64,000 nt of DNA, taken from the NCBI RefSeq assembly GCF_029945965.1, contig NZ_JAQSDO010000015.1, positions 654,821 through 718,820 on the forward strand, in the 5' to 3' direction. Numbering within the stretch: position 1 is the stretch's first letter; every line of letters begins with the position of its first letter. The position numbers were made by a program, and so were the translations under genes. Origin of the DNA: Thermomonas sp. Lineage in GTDB: Bacteria > Pseudomonadota > Gammaproteobacteria > Xanthomonadales > Xanthomonadaceae. The notes under the pieces were generated by a model that saw only the letters and a list, made by a program, of their open reading frames with translations, did no database searches and was not told where the DNA came from. Positions 9,656 through 22,110 of the stretch are shown here, piece after piece.

Positions 9656-10543
9656 TCAACTCACTTCACGCGCAGCCGATGCTGTCCCGCCGCGACGCGA
9701 TTGCGCACGCACCAGTCGTTCCATCGTCCGGATGGATTTCTTGCCGAGCTTGAGTGCGGTTTCCACCCAGATGTCGGTGATGCGCATCAGCTCTGCCATC
9801 GGCACCGGTTCGCGAACCTGGTGCAAGGCTGCGCGGGCATGCGGAGTGCGCCGGTTCGAACGTATCGCGTCCTCGACCGCATGCAAGCCTTCATCCTTGG
9901 CGGCGAGTACATCCACCAATCCCATCTTGTAAAACTCTTCGCTTGTGTACATGCGGCCTTCCAGCATGATCTTCTCGGCCAATTGCGGGCTGACGCGCTG
10001 GCACATGAAGGAATATGCGCCCATGCCCGGAAACAGGTCGAACAAGACTTCCGGCAAGCCCATGACAGCCCCGCGCTCGGCGACGATGGTGTGGCAACTC
10101 AACGCGATTTCGAAGCCGCCACCAAGCGCATCGCCTTGCACCAGCGCGATCGTGTGGGCCCCTGCATGGAGGCCGGCGTGGAAGCCATGCACAAGGCGCA
10201 CGGCTTCGTGCGCGTACGTGCGCAATGCATCGCGGTTTCGCTCCTGGATGAGGCTGCTGAACAATGCGAGATCGCCCCCCAGGCTGAAGGCATCGGTGAT
10301 GGAACCAAGCACCAGATGAACCGGCCCTGCATCCTGCTGTGCGAGCGGTCGGTTACGCAGGCGGGCGCCCAGCTCGTCCTGGTAGCGCCTCAGGTCGCCC
10401 ACCAATTCGTTGTTGAAACAGGACCTGACCGGCGCGACTTCATGGTTGCCGTGCATGTAGGCCCAATAGACGTCGCGTGAGGCATCTTCTTCGATGCGCA
10501 GGGTCGGGTAATGCTCACGGGGAAACGCGATTACAGTAGACAT
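9656..10543 (-). CDS. rpfF: DSF synthase, crotonase-fold enoyl-CoA hydratase/thioesterase (RpfF)
   Basis: 295 residues (289 in X. campestris). Crotonase fold; converts 3-hydroxyacyl-ACP to the cis-2-unsaturated fatty acid signal DSF by dehydration and thioester cleavage. The two catalytic glutamates are present and spaced as in characterised RpfF: Glu145 (ALGGGFEIAL) and Glu165 (GLPEVLFDLFPG), matching Glu141/Glu161. Start ATG 10543 gives MSTVIAFPREHYP and has GAGGGA just upstream; the frame stays open further upstream, but that tail is not family-like. Transcribed toward rpfC, downstream of rpfB with a 187-base gap that carries a CCGGGGAC/GTCCCCGG hairpin (10635-10652). Confidence 0.95.
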   Translation of the reverse strand: MSTVIAFPREHYPTLRIEEDASRDVYWAYMHGNHEVAPVRSCFNNELVGDLRRYQDELGARLRNRPLAQQDAGPVHLVLGSITDAFSLGGDLALFSSLIQERNRDALRTYAHEAVRLVHGFHAGLHAGAHTIALVQGDALGGGFEIALSCHTIVAERGAVMGLPEVLFDLFPGMGAYSFMCQRVSPQLAEKIMLEGRMYTSEEFYKMGLVDVLAAKDEGLHAVEDAIRSNRRTPHARAALHQVREPVPMAELMRITDIWVETALKLGKKSIRTMERLVRAQSRRGGTASAAREVS

Positions 10544-10730
10544 GGGAGGTCCCTCAAGTTGCGGTGACCGCCGCCGAGCTGACGTCGGCGACGGAAGCTG
10601 AACGCTCGCCCCGATTCTATGCCGCACGCTTGAACCGGGGACAAGTCCCCGGGAGATCACTCCAATACTTTTTGATCTTTTTGTTGCAGGGAAAGTCACT
10701 CGAACGATCCCTGCGATCAGTTGGCTGCGA

Positions 10731-12410
10731 TCAGCTGGCCTTGGGCGGGTCCCGCAATTCCTTGCGCAGGATCTTGCCGACGTTGCTCTTTGGCAATTCG
10801 TCGCGGAACTCCACCTGCCTCGGCTGCTTGTAGCCGGTCATGTTCTCTCGGCAGAATGCCTTGATCGCCTCGACGCTGAGCGCCGGATCCTTCTTGACCA
10901 CGAACACCTTGACCGCTTCGCCGGATTTTTCGTCCGGGACACCAATAGCGGCCACTTCCAGCACCCCGGGCATCATTGCGATCACGTCCTCGATCTCGTT
11001 CGGGTACACGTTGAAACCCGACACCAGGATCATGTCCTTCTTGCGATCGACGATATAGAAATACCCATTCTCGTCCATCCGCGCCATGTCTCCGGTATGT
11101 AGCCAGCCGCCGGCATCGATGGATTGCGCTGTGTCCTCCGGGCGCTGCCAATAGCCGCGCATCACCTGCGGGCCCTTGACGCACAACTCACCGACTTCGC
11201 CCATCGGCAGCATGTTGCCGTCGTCATCCTTGATGCAGACGTCGGTCGACGGCACCGGCAAGCCGATCGAGCCGTTGAACGCACCCAGCTCGGGCGGGTT
11301 GATGCAGACCGCTGGCGAGGTTTCGGTCAAGCCATAGGCCTCGGCCAATGTGCAGCCGGTGACCTGCTTCCACTTGTCGGCCACTGCGCGTTGCACGGCC
11401 ATGCCACCACCCAAGGTCAGGTGCAGGTGCGAGAAGTCGACCTGGTCGAATCCGGGTGTGTGCAGCAACCCGTTGAACAGGGTGTTGACGCCGGTGAACG
11501 CAGTGAACGGAATCGACTTCAGTTCCTTGACGAAACCCGGCATGTCACGGGGGTTGGTGATCAGGTGGTTGCGCGCGCCGAACTTGATGAAGACCAGGCA
11601 GTTCGCGGTAAGCGCAAAGATGTGGTACAGCGGCAACGCGGTGACAATGATCTCCTCACCCATGCGGATATTGCTGCCCACCCAGGCAGCAGCCTGCTGC
11701 ATGTTGGCGACCAGGTTGCGGTGGGTCAGCATCGCGCCCTTGGCCACGCCGGTGGTACCGCCTGTGTATTGCAGGAAGGCAAGATCTTCATGGTCGATGA
11801 CGACGTTGGACACCTGGTGCATGCGCCCGAGGGTAAGCGTGTCGCGAAAGCGGACGGCGCCCTGGATGTCGTAGTCGGGCACCATCTTCTTGACGTGCCG
11901 AAGCACGAAATTGACGATCATGCCCTTCGGGAAACCAAGCATGTCGCCCAGGCCCGTTGTGATAGCACGCACACCCGGCACGTCTGCAAGCACTTCCTGC
12001 ACGACGGCGCCAAAATTGTCCATCACCAGGATGACGGAAGCGCCAGAATCCACCATCTGGTGTTTCAGTTCCCGCGGCGTGTACATCGGGTTGGTGTTGA
12101 CCACGGTCAGCCCCGCGCGCAACACACCGAGAATCGCCACCGGGTACTGCAGGCAGTTGGGCAGCATGATCGCCACGCGATCGCCCTTCTTGAGCTTCAG
12201 CTCGCCAAGCAGATAACCGGCGAAATCGCGGCTGAGGCGGTCGAGCTCGCCGTAGGTGATCATCTTGCCCATGTTCGAGAATGCGATGTTGTCGCGGAAT
12301 CTCTCGAGTGCTGCATCAAATACCGCGGGGATCGACTGGAACTCGTTCAGATCGATCTCTTCAGGTACGCCTTCCGGATAGTGGTCCAGCCAAGGACGTT
12401 CTGAACTCAT
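10731..12410 (-). CDS. rpfB: Long-chain fatty acyl-CoA ligase (RpfB/FadD)
   Basis: 559 residues, ANL superfamily. It shows the AMP-binding P-loop YTGGTTGVAKGAM, the adenylation core and the hinge and C-terminal motifs GWLHTGD and IVDRKKDMI. RpfB activates free fatty acids to CoA esters; in Xanthomonas it supports DSF turnover and replaces FadD. Start ATG 12410 (MSSERPWLDHYPEG) follows GGGGAG at seven bases. Lies upstream of rpfF on the same strand, as in Xanthomonas. The stop codon lies within a tandem 14-base repeat (10711-10738). Confidence 0.93.
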   Translation of the reverse strand: MSSERPWLDHYPEGVPEEIDLNEFQSIPAVFDAALERFRDNIAFSNMGKMITYGELDRLSRDFAGYLLGELKLKKGDRVAIMLPNCLQYPVAILGVLRAGLTVVNTNPMYTPRELKHQMVDSGASVILVMDNFGAVVQEVLADVPGVRAITTGLGDMLGFPKGMIVNFVLRHVKKMVPDYDIQGAVRFRDTLTLGRMHQVSNVVIDHEDLAFLQYTGGTTGVAKGAMLTHRNLVANMQQAAAWVGSNIRMGEEIIVTALPLYHIFALTANCLVFIKFGARNHLITNPRDMPGFVKELKSIPFTAFTGVNTLFNGLLHTPGFDQVDFSHLHLTLGGGMAVQRAVADKWKQVTGCTLAEAYGLTETSPAVCINPPELGAFNGSIGLPVPSTDVCIKDDDGNMLPMGEVGELCVKGPQVMRGYWQRPEDTAQSIDAGGWLHTGDMARMDENGYFYIVDRKKDMILVSGFNVYPNEIEDVIAMMPGVLEVAAIGVPDEKSGEAVKVFVVKKDPALSVEAIKAFCRENMTGYKQPRQVEFRDELPKSNVGKILRKELRDPPKAS

Positions 12411-12528
12411 GGTCAACTCCCCTGCGAGTGGGCCAGCGCACGAATGCGGCGGCGTATGGATTGCGTTTGATTTGAGCATAGGCACCCAGCAGTGACAAGC
12501 TGGACGAAACCGCATGGAGGTTTCCGCG

Positions 12529-12984
12529 ATGCAGCATTCCAGCTGGGCAAGGATATCGGGCACGCTAGCACTGGTCTGGCTACTGATCGCAGCGATGACA
12601 GCCTGTTCGCGAACGCAACCGGAACAGGCGGTGCGCCAGCAACTCGAAGCCCTGCAAAAGGCGATCGACGCGCGCGATACTGGCGCCGTGCAGGATCTTT
12701 TGGCCGAGGATTTCATCGGCAATCACGGCATGAATCGACGTGGCGCACGCCAGTTGGCAGTCGCCGTGTTCCTGCAGCATCGCGATGTGGGTGCGCGCCT
12801 TGGCCCGGTGACGGTCGAGGTGCGCAGCGAAACCGAGGCGACCGCGAAATTCAGCGTGCTGGCGACCGGGGGCAATAGCGGCCTGCTACCCACGAACGGG
12901 CAGGTATTCGATTTCGAAACCGGTTGGCGCCTGGTGGATGGGAAGTGGCGCCTGCTCAATGCACGCTGGACGCCTGAGTTCTGA
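12529..12984 (+). CDS. Small lipoprotein with NTF2-like fold
   Basis: 151 residues. A signal peptide (ARISGTLALVWLLIAAM) ends in a lipobox (MTAC), so the mature protein would be lipid-anchored at Cys. The remainder (EALQKAIDARDTGAVQDLLAEDF) resembles SnoaL/NTF2-like domains of the DUF4440 kind, which bind small ligands; no catalytic role is evident. The ATG at 12529 has GGAGG eight bases upstream, better than the in-frame ATG at 12514. It stands between rpfB and acnA. Confidence 0.75.
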   Translation: MQHSSWARISGTLALVWLLIAAMTACSRTQPEQAVRQQLEALQKAIDARDTGAVQDLLAEDFIGNHGMNRRGARQLAVAVFLQHRDVGARLGPVTVEVRSETEATAKFSVLATGGNSGLLPTNGQVFDFETGWRLVDGKWRLLNARWTPEF

Positions 12985-13023
12985 TGAAACGGATTCGGGA
13001 AGTCTTTCCGGCAGATGCAACAA

Positions 13024-13041
13024 GGGCGGCCGAAGCCGCCC
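13024..13041. terminator. Hairpin between lipoprotein gene and acnA
   Basis: GGGCGGC-CGAA-GCCGCCC is a strong stem with a four-base loop (TTCG on the minus strand) between two convergent genes. T-tracts are weak on both sides, so it is a probable rather than certain bidirectional terminator. Confidence 0.5.
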
Positions 13042-13068
13042 CTGCATTGCGCGCATGTTGCCTTGCGT

Positions 13069-15840
<2,772 letters not shown>

Positions 15841-15939
15841 TTTGGGGGCTCCATGGTCGGTGGGAGGGGCGGAAAAACACGCCATTTATTACTGCAATTA
15901 TGCCCGAAACCGGGCCATTCCGTACGCCGGCGACTGGTG

Positions 15940-16566
15940 TCAGCCCAGCCGTGCATTGATCACCGCGGCCATGTCGCGACGGCGGAACACGAAGTCCAGC
16001 AGGCTGCCACCGGAATGCCGCCACAGCACCGCCGAACGCAATGCGGCAAGCAGCAAGGACCGGATCTCGGCGACCACGCCGGCCTGGCCCAGATAATGCG
16101 GATTGCCCTGGACCATGATCCGCGGACTCAGTTGGCTGATGGTGCCGGCATACAGTTCGGCCAGTTGGCTGATGACATCTGGATGGCTGCTGCCGAGCTT
16201 GGCGGCAGTATCTGCGGCATCTGAAATGCCTGCACCAACTTTTGCCGCCATCGCGTCGTCGCGGCTGAAACGGCGTTCCAGTTGCAGCACCGCCAGCGCC
16301 AGCTTGCCCAACGCCTCGTCGCGGGGATTGTTGACCAGATGGTCGCGCAGCAGCCGCAGGCCCTGGCGCAAACCCTGCGCATCGCCATAGACCGCTTCTG
16401 CGGTGTCGGCCTCGAGACGCAGCACGCTGGCCAGTGCAACGTCGACTGGCGCAGCCTCGGATTGGCCGGTATCGGCGATCCGGCGTACCTGGGCCAAGGC
16501 CTGCAGTACACCTGCCAATGCCAGTACGCGATCATCGATGCCCGATTTCAATAGTGCGTGACTCAT
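15940..16566 (-). CDS. hflD: High frequency lysogenization protein HflD
   Basis: 208 residues, the normal HflD length, with the family pattern ([20 protein letters not shown] near the start and HYLGQ...[15 protein letters not shown] near the end). HflD is a peripheral inner-membrane protein; in E. coli it affects lambda CII, and its cellular role is unclear. Its ATG overlaps the mnmA stop in an ATGA, so the two are translationally coupled, as in the E. coli nudJ-mnmA-hflD order. Confidence 0.9.
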   Translation of the reverse strand: MSHALLKSGIDDRVLALAGVLQALAQVRRIADTGQSEAAPVDVALASVLRLEADTAEAVYGDAQGLRQGLRLLRDHLVNNPRDEALGKLALAVLQLERRFSRDDAMAAKVGAGISDAADTAAKLGSSHPDVISQLAELYAGTISQLSPRIMVQGNPHYLGQAGVVAEIRSLLLAALRSAVLWRHSGGSLLDFVFRRRDMAAVINARLG

Positions 16567-17690
16567 GCAGCATGGCTCCTTGTTGCGATATCACAGCCTG
16601 CCACAGGCGCATCGCTGGACAGGATCACTGCGCCGCCAAGGCAAACATCGTCGTCGTACAGCACCAGTGATTGGCCAGGCGTGACCGCACGCTGCGGACA
16701 CGCGAATTGCACTTGCAGGCTACCGTCATCGAGCACCTGCACGTCGCAGGCTTCGTCCGCCTGTCGATAGCGAGTCTGCGCGGTGCATGTGAACTGCGCG
16801 GCTGGCGCGACACCGGCGATCCAATGTGCAGGCTCGCTCTGCAGGTTGATGGACTGCAGCCACGGGCTGTCATGGCCCTGGTCGACGTACAGGATATTGC
16901 GCTCGATATCCTTGCCCACCACGTACCAGGGCGCGTCATCGCGGCCACGCACACCGCCGATGTGCAGGCCCTCGCGCTGGCCCAAGGTGAAATAAAAAAC
17001 GCCAGGGTGCTCACCGACCGGCACGCCTTGCGGATCGCGGATTTCGCCGGGTTTTGCCGGCAGGTACTGCGACAGGAACTTGCGGAAATCGCGTTCGCCG
17101 ATGAAACAAATACCGGTGGAATCCTTCTTTGCTGCAGTGGGCAAGCCAGCCGTCATGGCGAAGCGGCGCACCTCATCCTTGTGCAGTTCACCCAGCGGAA
17201 AACGCGTTGCCGCCAGTTGCGCCTGCCCGAGTTGATGCAGGAAATAGCTCTGGTCCTTGCCGCGGTCGCGTGCGCGCAGCAGGCGATGCAATCCAACCAC
17301 GAAGTCCACCCGTGCGTAATGACCAGTTGCGATCGCGTCCGCGCCAAGCTCATGGGCGGCATCCAGGAAATGCTTGAACTTGATCTCGCGGTTGCACAGC
17401 ACGTCCGGGTTCGGTGTGCGCCCGGCGGCGTATTCGGCCAGGAAGTGCGTGAACACGCCGTCCCAGTATTCGCGCGAGAAATCACGGAACCGGATCGGTA
17501 GTCCCAGCGTGCCGCAGACCGCCACCGCATCGCGACGGTCGTCCTCGGCACGGCAATCCCCGCTTCCATCTTCCGCCCAGTTCTGCATGAACAGGCCGGT
17601 TGCCTCGAATCCCTGGTCGCGCAGCAGCAGGGCCGCAACCGAGGAATCCACGCCACCCGACATGCCAATCACGATGTGACCAGCACTCAT
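16563..17690 (-). CDS. mnmA: tRNA-specific 2-thiouridylase MnmA
   Basis: 375 residues. Adds sulfur to U34 of tRNA-Lys, -Glu and -Gln anticodons. The ATP PP-loop SGGVDS is at residues 11-16, the catalytic cysteines are Cys99 (VLCNREIKF) and Cys195 ([12 protein letters not shown]), and TGHYAR lies between. Start ATG 17690 overlaps the upstream Nudix stop codon in ATGA; longer in-frame starts would lie inside that gene. Overlaps hflD at the other end too. Confidence 0.96.
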   Translation of the reverse strand: MSAGHIVIGMSGGVDSSVAALLLRDQGFEATGLFMQNWAEDGSGDCRAEDDRRDAVAVCGTLGLPIRFRDFSREYWDGVFTHFLAEYAAGRTPNPDVLCNREIKFKHFLDAAHELGADAIATGHYARVDFVVGLHRLLRARDRGKDQSYFLHQLGQAQLAATRFPLGELHKDEVRRFAMTAGLPTAAKKDSTGICFIGERDFRKFLSQYLPAKPGEIRDPQGVPVGEHPGVFYFTLGQREGLHIGGVRGRDDAPWYVVGKDIERNILYVDQGHDSPWLQSINLQSEPAHWIAGVAPAAQFTCTAQTRYRQADEACDVQVLDDGSLQVQFACPQRAVTPGQSLVLYDDDVCLGGAVILSSDAPVAGCDIATRSHAA

Positions 17691-18166
17691 GCCAACTGAC
17701 CCACCAGCGCGAGTGGATGCCGGTTGCCACCCAGATAGTCCGCGACCGTGCGCCAGACCAATGGGCTGCGATGGCGTGGCGCCATGGCTTGCAATTCTTC
17801 CGGGGTCAGCCACAGGGCGCGGACGATGCCTTCGTCGAGCCGGTGTTCCGGGATTTCCTCCAGCGCATCAGCGGCGAAGGCGAATCGCAGGTAGTGTCGT
17901 CCATCGTATTCATTGGCGCGCGTGGGTGCCTTCCATTGGTAGGCACCGATGAAGTGGGTGGGGCGGACGATCCAGCCGGTTTCCTCCCGTGTTTCGCGCA
18001 CCGCAGCCTGTAGCAGGCTTTCGTCGGGCTCCAAGTGGCCGGCCGGCTGGTTGATCACCAACTGGTTGTTGGCGCGCTCCTCCACGCACAACAAGCGACC
18101 ATCTCGAACAACAATGGTCGCCACGGTGACGTCGGGTTGCCAGAAACGACCTTCGCGATAAGTCAT
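17687..18166 (-). CDS. nudJ: Nudix hydrolase, NudJ-like
   Basis: 159 residues with an intact Nudix box ([20 protein letters not shown], then TG), the Mg-binding motif. NudJ removes phosphate from nucleoside di- and triphosphates and thiamine pyrophosphate. The symbol rests on the overlap with mnmA-hflD, which repeats E. coli nudJ-mnmA-hflD, and on the size; substrate is unproven. Divergent from clpS. Confidence 0.85.
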   Translation of the reverse strand: MTYREGRFWQPDVTVATIVVRDGRLLCVEERANNQLVINQPAGHLEPDESLLQAAVRETREETGWIVRPTHFIGAYQWKAPTRANEYDGRHYLRFAFAADALEEIPEHRLDEGIVRALWLTPEELQAMAPRHRSPLVWRTVADYLGGNRHPLALVGQLA

Positions 18167-18268
18167 GTGGCTGCGCCCGTGCGGGCTTGGATATCAATGC
18201 GCATGCCCACATTCTCACCGTTGGCATGGGCCGCGTCCATGCATGCCGCCATCCGTATCAACCCTCCT

Positions 18269-18274
18269 TATAAT
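18269..18274 (+). promoter_or_regulatory. TATAAT -10 box at the clpS start
   Basis: A perfect TATAAT ends six bases before the clpS ATG. Transcription starting the usual six to eight bases after the box would begin at or beside the A of the ATG, giving a leaderless mRNA. No good -35 box is visible at 16-18 bases. Confidence 0.45.
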
Positions 18275-18280
18275 CACCCC

Positions 18281-18610
18281 ATGCCCCAAGACCCAGACAA
18301 ACCCCAATACGGACACGATCACGGTGTCGTCGTCGCGCCCAGCCGGCCGGAGACGGCCCGCCCACCGCTGTATTCGGTCATGTTGTTGAATGACGACTAC
18401 ACGCCCATGGACTTCGTGATCGAGGTACTGACCAGTTTTTTCGCACTCGACCTTGAGCGTGCCACTCAGGTCATGTTGCATGTGCATACTCGTGGGCGTG
18501 GCGTCTGCGGTGTGTTCACCCGTGAAATCGCCGAGTCCAAGGTGGCGCAAGTGAACGAATATTCACGGATGAACCAACATCCACTGTTGTGCACGATGGA
18601 GAAAGCGTAG
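18281..18610 (+). CDS. clpS: ATP-dependent Clp protease adaptor ClpS
   Basis: 109 residues. Binds N-degron substrates and hands them to ClpA. The core is intact: [20 protein letters not shown] (N-degron pocket), [15 protein letters not shown] and the C-terminal EIAESKV. No Shine-Dalgarno sequence precedes the ATG, which lies six bases from a TATAAT (possible leaderless message). clpA follows after 68 bases. Confidence 0.96.
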   Translation: MPQDPDKPQYGHDHGVVVAPSRPETARPPLYSVMLLNDDYTPMDFVIEVLTSFFALDLERATQVMLHVHTRGRGVCGVFTREIAESKVAQVNEYSRMNQHPLLCTMEKA

Positions 18611-18678
18611 AAGGGCTTGTACGGGGCGCATCAAAACCCCACATCCTGAGTAGTCGCAATACGGAGGGTTTTGCCCCC

Positions 18679-20961
18679 ATGTTCAGCAAGGATCTCGAGC
18701 ACAGCATCGGCCAGTGTTACAAGCGCGCCCGTGACGCGCGCCACGAATTCATGACCGTTGAACACCTGCTGCTGGCGCTGCTCGATAATGCTTCCGCGGA
18801 AGCCGTGCTCAAGGCTGTAGGCGCCGATTTCCCGCGCTTGCGCCATGAGCTCGAGGAAGCCATCCAGGCGTCGGTCAACCAGTTGGCCGAGGATGACGGG
18901 CGCGACACTCAGCCGACGCTGGGTTTCCAGCGCGTGCTCCAGCGCGCGGTCTATCACGTGCAGTCATCCGGCAAGAAGGAGGTCACCGGCGCCAACGTGC
19001 TGGTGGCGATCTTCGGCGAAAAGGACTCGCACGCGACGTACTTCCTCAACAAGCAGGACGTGCACAGGCTTGATGTGGTCAATTACATGTCGCACGGCAT
19101 CGCCCATCACGATGGAGAGGGCGAGGCGAAGCCTGCCGCTGGCGACGCGCCGCAAGGCGAAGGCGGGGAGGGCGAACACAAGGGCGATGCGCTATCCGAG
19201 TTCGCCAGCAACCTCAATGAACTGGCTGCAGCGGGCAAGATCGACCCACTGGTCGGTCGCGCCGAAGAGGTCGAACGCACGATCCAGATCCTGTGCCGGC
19301 GCCGCAAGAACAATCCGCTGTACGTGGGCGAGGCCGGCGTCGGCAAGACTGCGCTGGCCGAGGGCTTGGCCAAACGCATCGTCGATGGCGACGTGCCCGA
19401 GGTGCTGAGCGAAGCGGTGATCTATTCGCTCGACCTGGGCGCCCTGGTTGCCGGCACCAAGTATCGCGGCGATTTCGAGAAACGACTGAAGGGCGTTCTG
19501 GTGGCGCTCAACAAACTGCCCAACGCGATCCTGTTCATCGACGAAATCCATACCATTATTGGTGCCGGTTCTGCGTCCGGCGGCACCATGGATGCGTCCA
19601 ATCTGATCAAGCCCGTGCTGGCCAATGGCGAACTACGCTGCATTGGTTCCACCACGTTCCAGGAATACCGCGGGATCTTCGAAAAGGATCGCGCGTTGGC
19701 GCGACGCTTCCAGAAGATCGACATCGTCGAGCCAACCGTCGGCGAGACCATCGAAATCCTGCATGGCCTGAAACCACGTTATGAACAGCATCACGGCGTC
19801 AGCTATGCGGACGAGGCGATCAAGGCCGCGGTCGACCTGTCGGTCAAGCATATTTGCGACCGCTTGCTGCCGGACAAGGCGATCGACGTAATCGACGAAG
19901 CTGGTGCACGTCAACGGCTGATGCCGGTGGAGTTGCGCAAGAGCCTGATCGATGTCGAGGAAATCGAGACGATCGTGGCCAAGATGGCGCGGATCCCGGC
20001 CAAGCAAGTGAGCTCGTCGGACAAGGATGTGCTGCAGCACCTGGAGCGCAACCTGAAGATGGTGATCTTCGGCCAGGACGAAGCGATCGGCAGCCTGACA
20101 TCAGCGATCAAGCTGGCGCGCTCGGGACTTGGCAATCCGGACAAACCGATCGGCAATTTCCTGTTCGCAGGCCCAACCGGTGTCGGCAAGACCGAGGTCA
20201 CCAAACAGCTGGCGATGCAGCTCGGCATCGAGCTGGTGCGCTTCGACATGTCCGAATACATGGAGTCGCATTCGGTCAGCCGCCTGATTGGCGCGCCGCC
20301 TGGCTATGTCGGCTTCGACCAGGGCGGCCTGCTGACCGAGAAGATCGTCAAGACTCCGCACTGCGTGTTGCTTCTGGACGAAATCGAAAAGGCGCATCCG
20401 GACATCTTCAACATCCTGCTGCAGGTCATGGATCGCGGTGTGCTGACCGACACCAATGGCCGCGAGGCCAACTTCCGCAACGTGGTGCTGGTGATGACCA
20501 CCAATGCCGGTGCCACCCAGGCGGCACGGCGGACGATTGGTTTCACCAAGCAGGACCACAGCAGCGATTCGATGGAAGCGATCCGCCGCGGCTTCACCCC
20601 GGAGTTCCGCAACCGGCTGGATGCGGTAGTGCAGTTCCAGGCGCTGGGCTTCGAGCATATCCTGCGCGTGGTGGACAAGTTCCTGATCGAACTCGAAATG
20701 CTGCTGCACGACAAGCAGGTCAGCCTGTCGGCCACCCCGGAAGCGCGCGACTGGTTGGCCCGGCATGGGTTCGATCCGCTGATGGGTGCTCGCCCGATGG
20801 CGCGGCTGATCCAGGACAAGATCAAGCGCCCGTTGGCCGACGAGCTGCTGTTCGGAAAGCTGATGAATGGTGGCCGGGTCGGCCTGGACGTGCTCGATGG
20901 CGAGCTGCGCCTGGATGTGCAGGCAGAACCGGAGAAGCTGCTACCGGCGGTCGTTGAATAA
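18679..20961 (+). CDS. clpA: ATP-dependent Clp protease ATP-binding subunit ClpA
   Basis: 760 residues. The N-domain (1-150) is followed by two AAA+ modules with Walker A motifs GEAGVGKT (about residue 218) and GPTGVGKT (about 498), Walker [13 protein letters not shown] in the second, and an IGF loop (RRTIGFTKQ) that docks on ClpP. Unfolds substrates, including ClpS-delivered N-degron proteins, into ClpP. The ATG at 18679 has GGAGG 11 bases upstream. clpP is not in the window. Confidence 0.97.
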   Translation: MFSKDLEHSIGQCYKRARDARHEFMTVEHLLLALLDNASAEAVLKAVGADFPRLRHELEEAIQASVNQLAEDDGRDTQPTLGFQRVLQRAVYHVQSSGKKEVTGANVLVAIFGEKDSHATYFLNKQDVHRLDVVNYMSHGIAHHDGEGEAKPAAGDAPQGEGGEGEHKGDALSEFASNLNELAAAGKIDPLVGRAEEVERTIQILCRRRKNNPLYVGEAGVGKTALAEGLAKRIVDGDVPEVLSEAVIYSLDLGALVAGTKYRGDFEKRLKGVLVALNKLPNAILFIDEIHTIIGAGSASGGTMDASNLIKPVLANGELRCIGSTTFQEYRGIFEKDRALARRFQKIDIVEPTVGETIEILHGLKPRYEQHHGVSYADEAIKAAVDLSVKHICDRLLPDKAIDVIDEAGARQRLMPVELRKSLIDVEEIETIVAKMARIPAKQVSSSDKDVLQHLERNLKMVIFGQDEAIGSLTSAIKLARSGLGNPDKPIGNFLFAGPTGVGKTEVTKQLAMQLGIELVRFDMSEYMESHSVSRLIGAPPGYVGFDQGGLLTEKIVKTPHCVLLLDEIEKAHPDIFNILLQVMDRGVLTDTNGREANFRNVVLVMTTNAGATQAARRTIGFTKQDHSSDSMEAIRRGFTPEFRNRLDAVVQFQALGFEHILRVVDKFLIELEMLLHDKQVSLSATPEARDWLARHGFDPLMGARPMARLIQDKIKRPLADELLFGKLMNGGRVGLDVLDGELRLDVQAEPEKLLPAVVE

Positions 20962-20962
20962 C

Positions 20963-21003
20963 TGTTGCTTCGGCAACAACGAAAAAGGCGGCCAGTGGCC
21001 GCC
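20963..21003. terminator. Double hairpin terminator between clpA and infA
   Basis: TGTTGC-TTCG-GCAACA (20963-20978) comes first, then GGCGGCC-AGT-GGCCGCC (20987-21003). The second stem has TCTTTC on the plus side and CTTTTTC on the minus side, so it suits both clpA and the convergent infA. Confidence 0.75.
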
Positions 21004-21041
21004 TCTTTCATATACATCACCGGCGCGCTTACTTCAGGCCA

Positions 21042-21260
21042 TCACTTCATGCGATAGGTGATGCGACCCTTGGTGAGGTCGTAAGGTGTCATTTCGATCT
21101 TGACCTTGTCGCCGGTCAGGATACGGATGTAGTTCTTGCGCATGCGTCCGGAGATGTGCGCAATGATCTCATGGCCGTTCTCCAACTTGACCCGGAACAT
21201 GGTGTTCGGGAGGGTCTCGGAGATCGTGCCTTCGAATTCGATGACGTCGTCTTTCGCCAT
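21042..21260 (-). CDS. infA: Translation initiation factor IF-1
   Basis: 72 residues, the exact usual length: [31 protein letters not shown] and the end KGRITYRMK cover the OB fold. Binds the 30S A site during initiation. AGGAAC precedes the ATG. A candidate promoter lies 52-80 bases upstream, so it can be expressed apart from aat. Confidence 0.98.
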   Translation of the reverse strand: MAKDDVIEFEGTISETLPNTMFRVKLENGHEIIAHISGRMRKNYIRILTGDKVKIEMTPYDLTKGRITYRMK

Positions 21261-21311
21261 GTGTTCCTATGTGTAGCTAGTGTGGGCCAGATTCGAGGCC
21301 CGAAGCCGAGC

Positions 21312-21340
21312 ATTCTGACACGCGGGATGGCCTCTTGCAA
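21312..21340 (-). promoter_or_regulatory. Candidate infA promoter
   Basis: On the minus strand TTGCAA (21340-21335) and CAGAAT (21317-21312) are 17 bases apart, each matching four of six sigma-70 consensus bases. The predicted start would give a leader of about 45 bases. It lies in the 88-base gap after aat. Confidence 0.45.
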
Positions 21341-21348
21341 AGAAATCG

Positions 21349-22110
21349 TTAAACCGGGGCCGTAGCTGCCAGCAACGAAACAGGCTGTCCGCGAAATATG
21401 GCCGCCCAGTTTCCTGGTGGCTCATCGGCATCCAGTAACCCGGCCAGTGCCTGCATGTAATCGTCCCGTGACCAGGTTTCCACGCCCAGCCGGCGGGTAT
21501 GGTCGTTTGGTACCTGCGCATCGACCAATGGCCATCCGCGCTGATCCAGATGCCTTGCCAGTGCTACCAGCGCGACCGTCGAAGCACCGGATTCGGCGGA
21601 GTACATGCTCTCGCCACAGAACATCCGACCGACGTTGAGGCCGTACAGGCCGCCAACCAGCCTGCCTCCACCAGGCACGCTTCCGTCGAATACCTCGACG
21701 CTGTGCGCATGTCCAAGCCGATGCAGCGCGATGTAAGCGCTTTGCATCGACGGAGTAATCCAGGTTCCACGCTGACCGGCGCGCCTAGCACTGGCACATG
21801 CCGCAATGACCCTTTCGAATGCAGTATCCATTCGCACGATCCAGTTCGAACCGCGCAGGCTGCGGCGCAGCCGCGTCGGCAGGCGGACCGCGTCGGTGCG
21901 GAACACCGCGCGTCTCGAAGGGCTCCACCACAGGATCGGTTCGTCGTCCGAATACCAGGGAAAGATGCCGTTGCTATAAGCGTTGAGCAGGCGCTCTGGG
22001 GAAAGATCGCCACCAAATGCGAGCAGGCCATCCGGTTCCACAAGTGCAGTACCTGGCGGTGGGAATGCTGCGTTTGGGTCCAGCGGCAACTGCGGAAGCT
22101 GCAGGCTCAC
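21349..22110 (-). CDS. aat: Leucyl/phenylalanyl-tRNA--protein transferase
   Basis: 253 residues. Adds Leu or Phe to N-terminal Arg/Lys, creating N-degrons read by ClpS. Family motifs are clear: FPPPGTALVEPDGLLAFGGD, NGIFPWYSDDEPILWWSP and GLYGLNVGRMFCGESMYS. The GTG start at 22110 is chosen because it overlaps the upstream stop in GTGA; longer frames have no family match. Sits in the run trxB-GNAT-aat, close to clpSA and infA. Confidence 0.94.
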   Translation of the reverse strand: MSLQLPQLPLDPNAAFPPPGTALVEPDGLLAFGGDLSPERLLNAYSNGIFPWYSDDEPILWWSPSRRAVFRTDAVRLPTRLRRSLRGSNWIVRMDTAFERVIAACASARRAGQRGTWITPSMQSAYIALHRLGHAHSVEVFDGSVPGGGRLVGGLYGLNVGRMFCGESMYSAESGASTVALVALARHLDQRGWPLVDAQVPNDHTRRLGVETWSRDDYMQALAGLLDADEPPGNWAAIFRGQPVSLLAATAPV

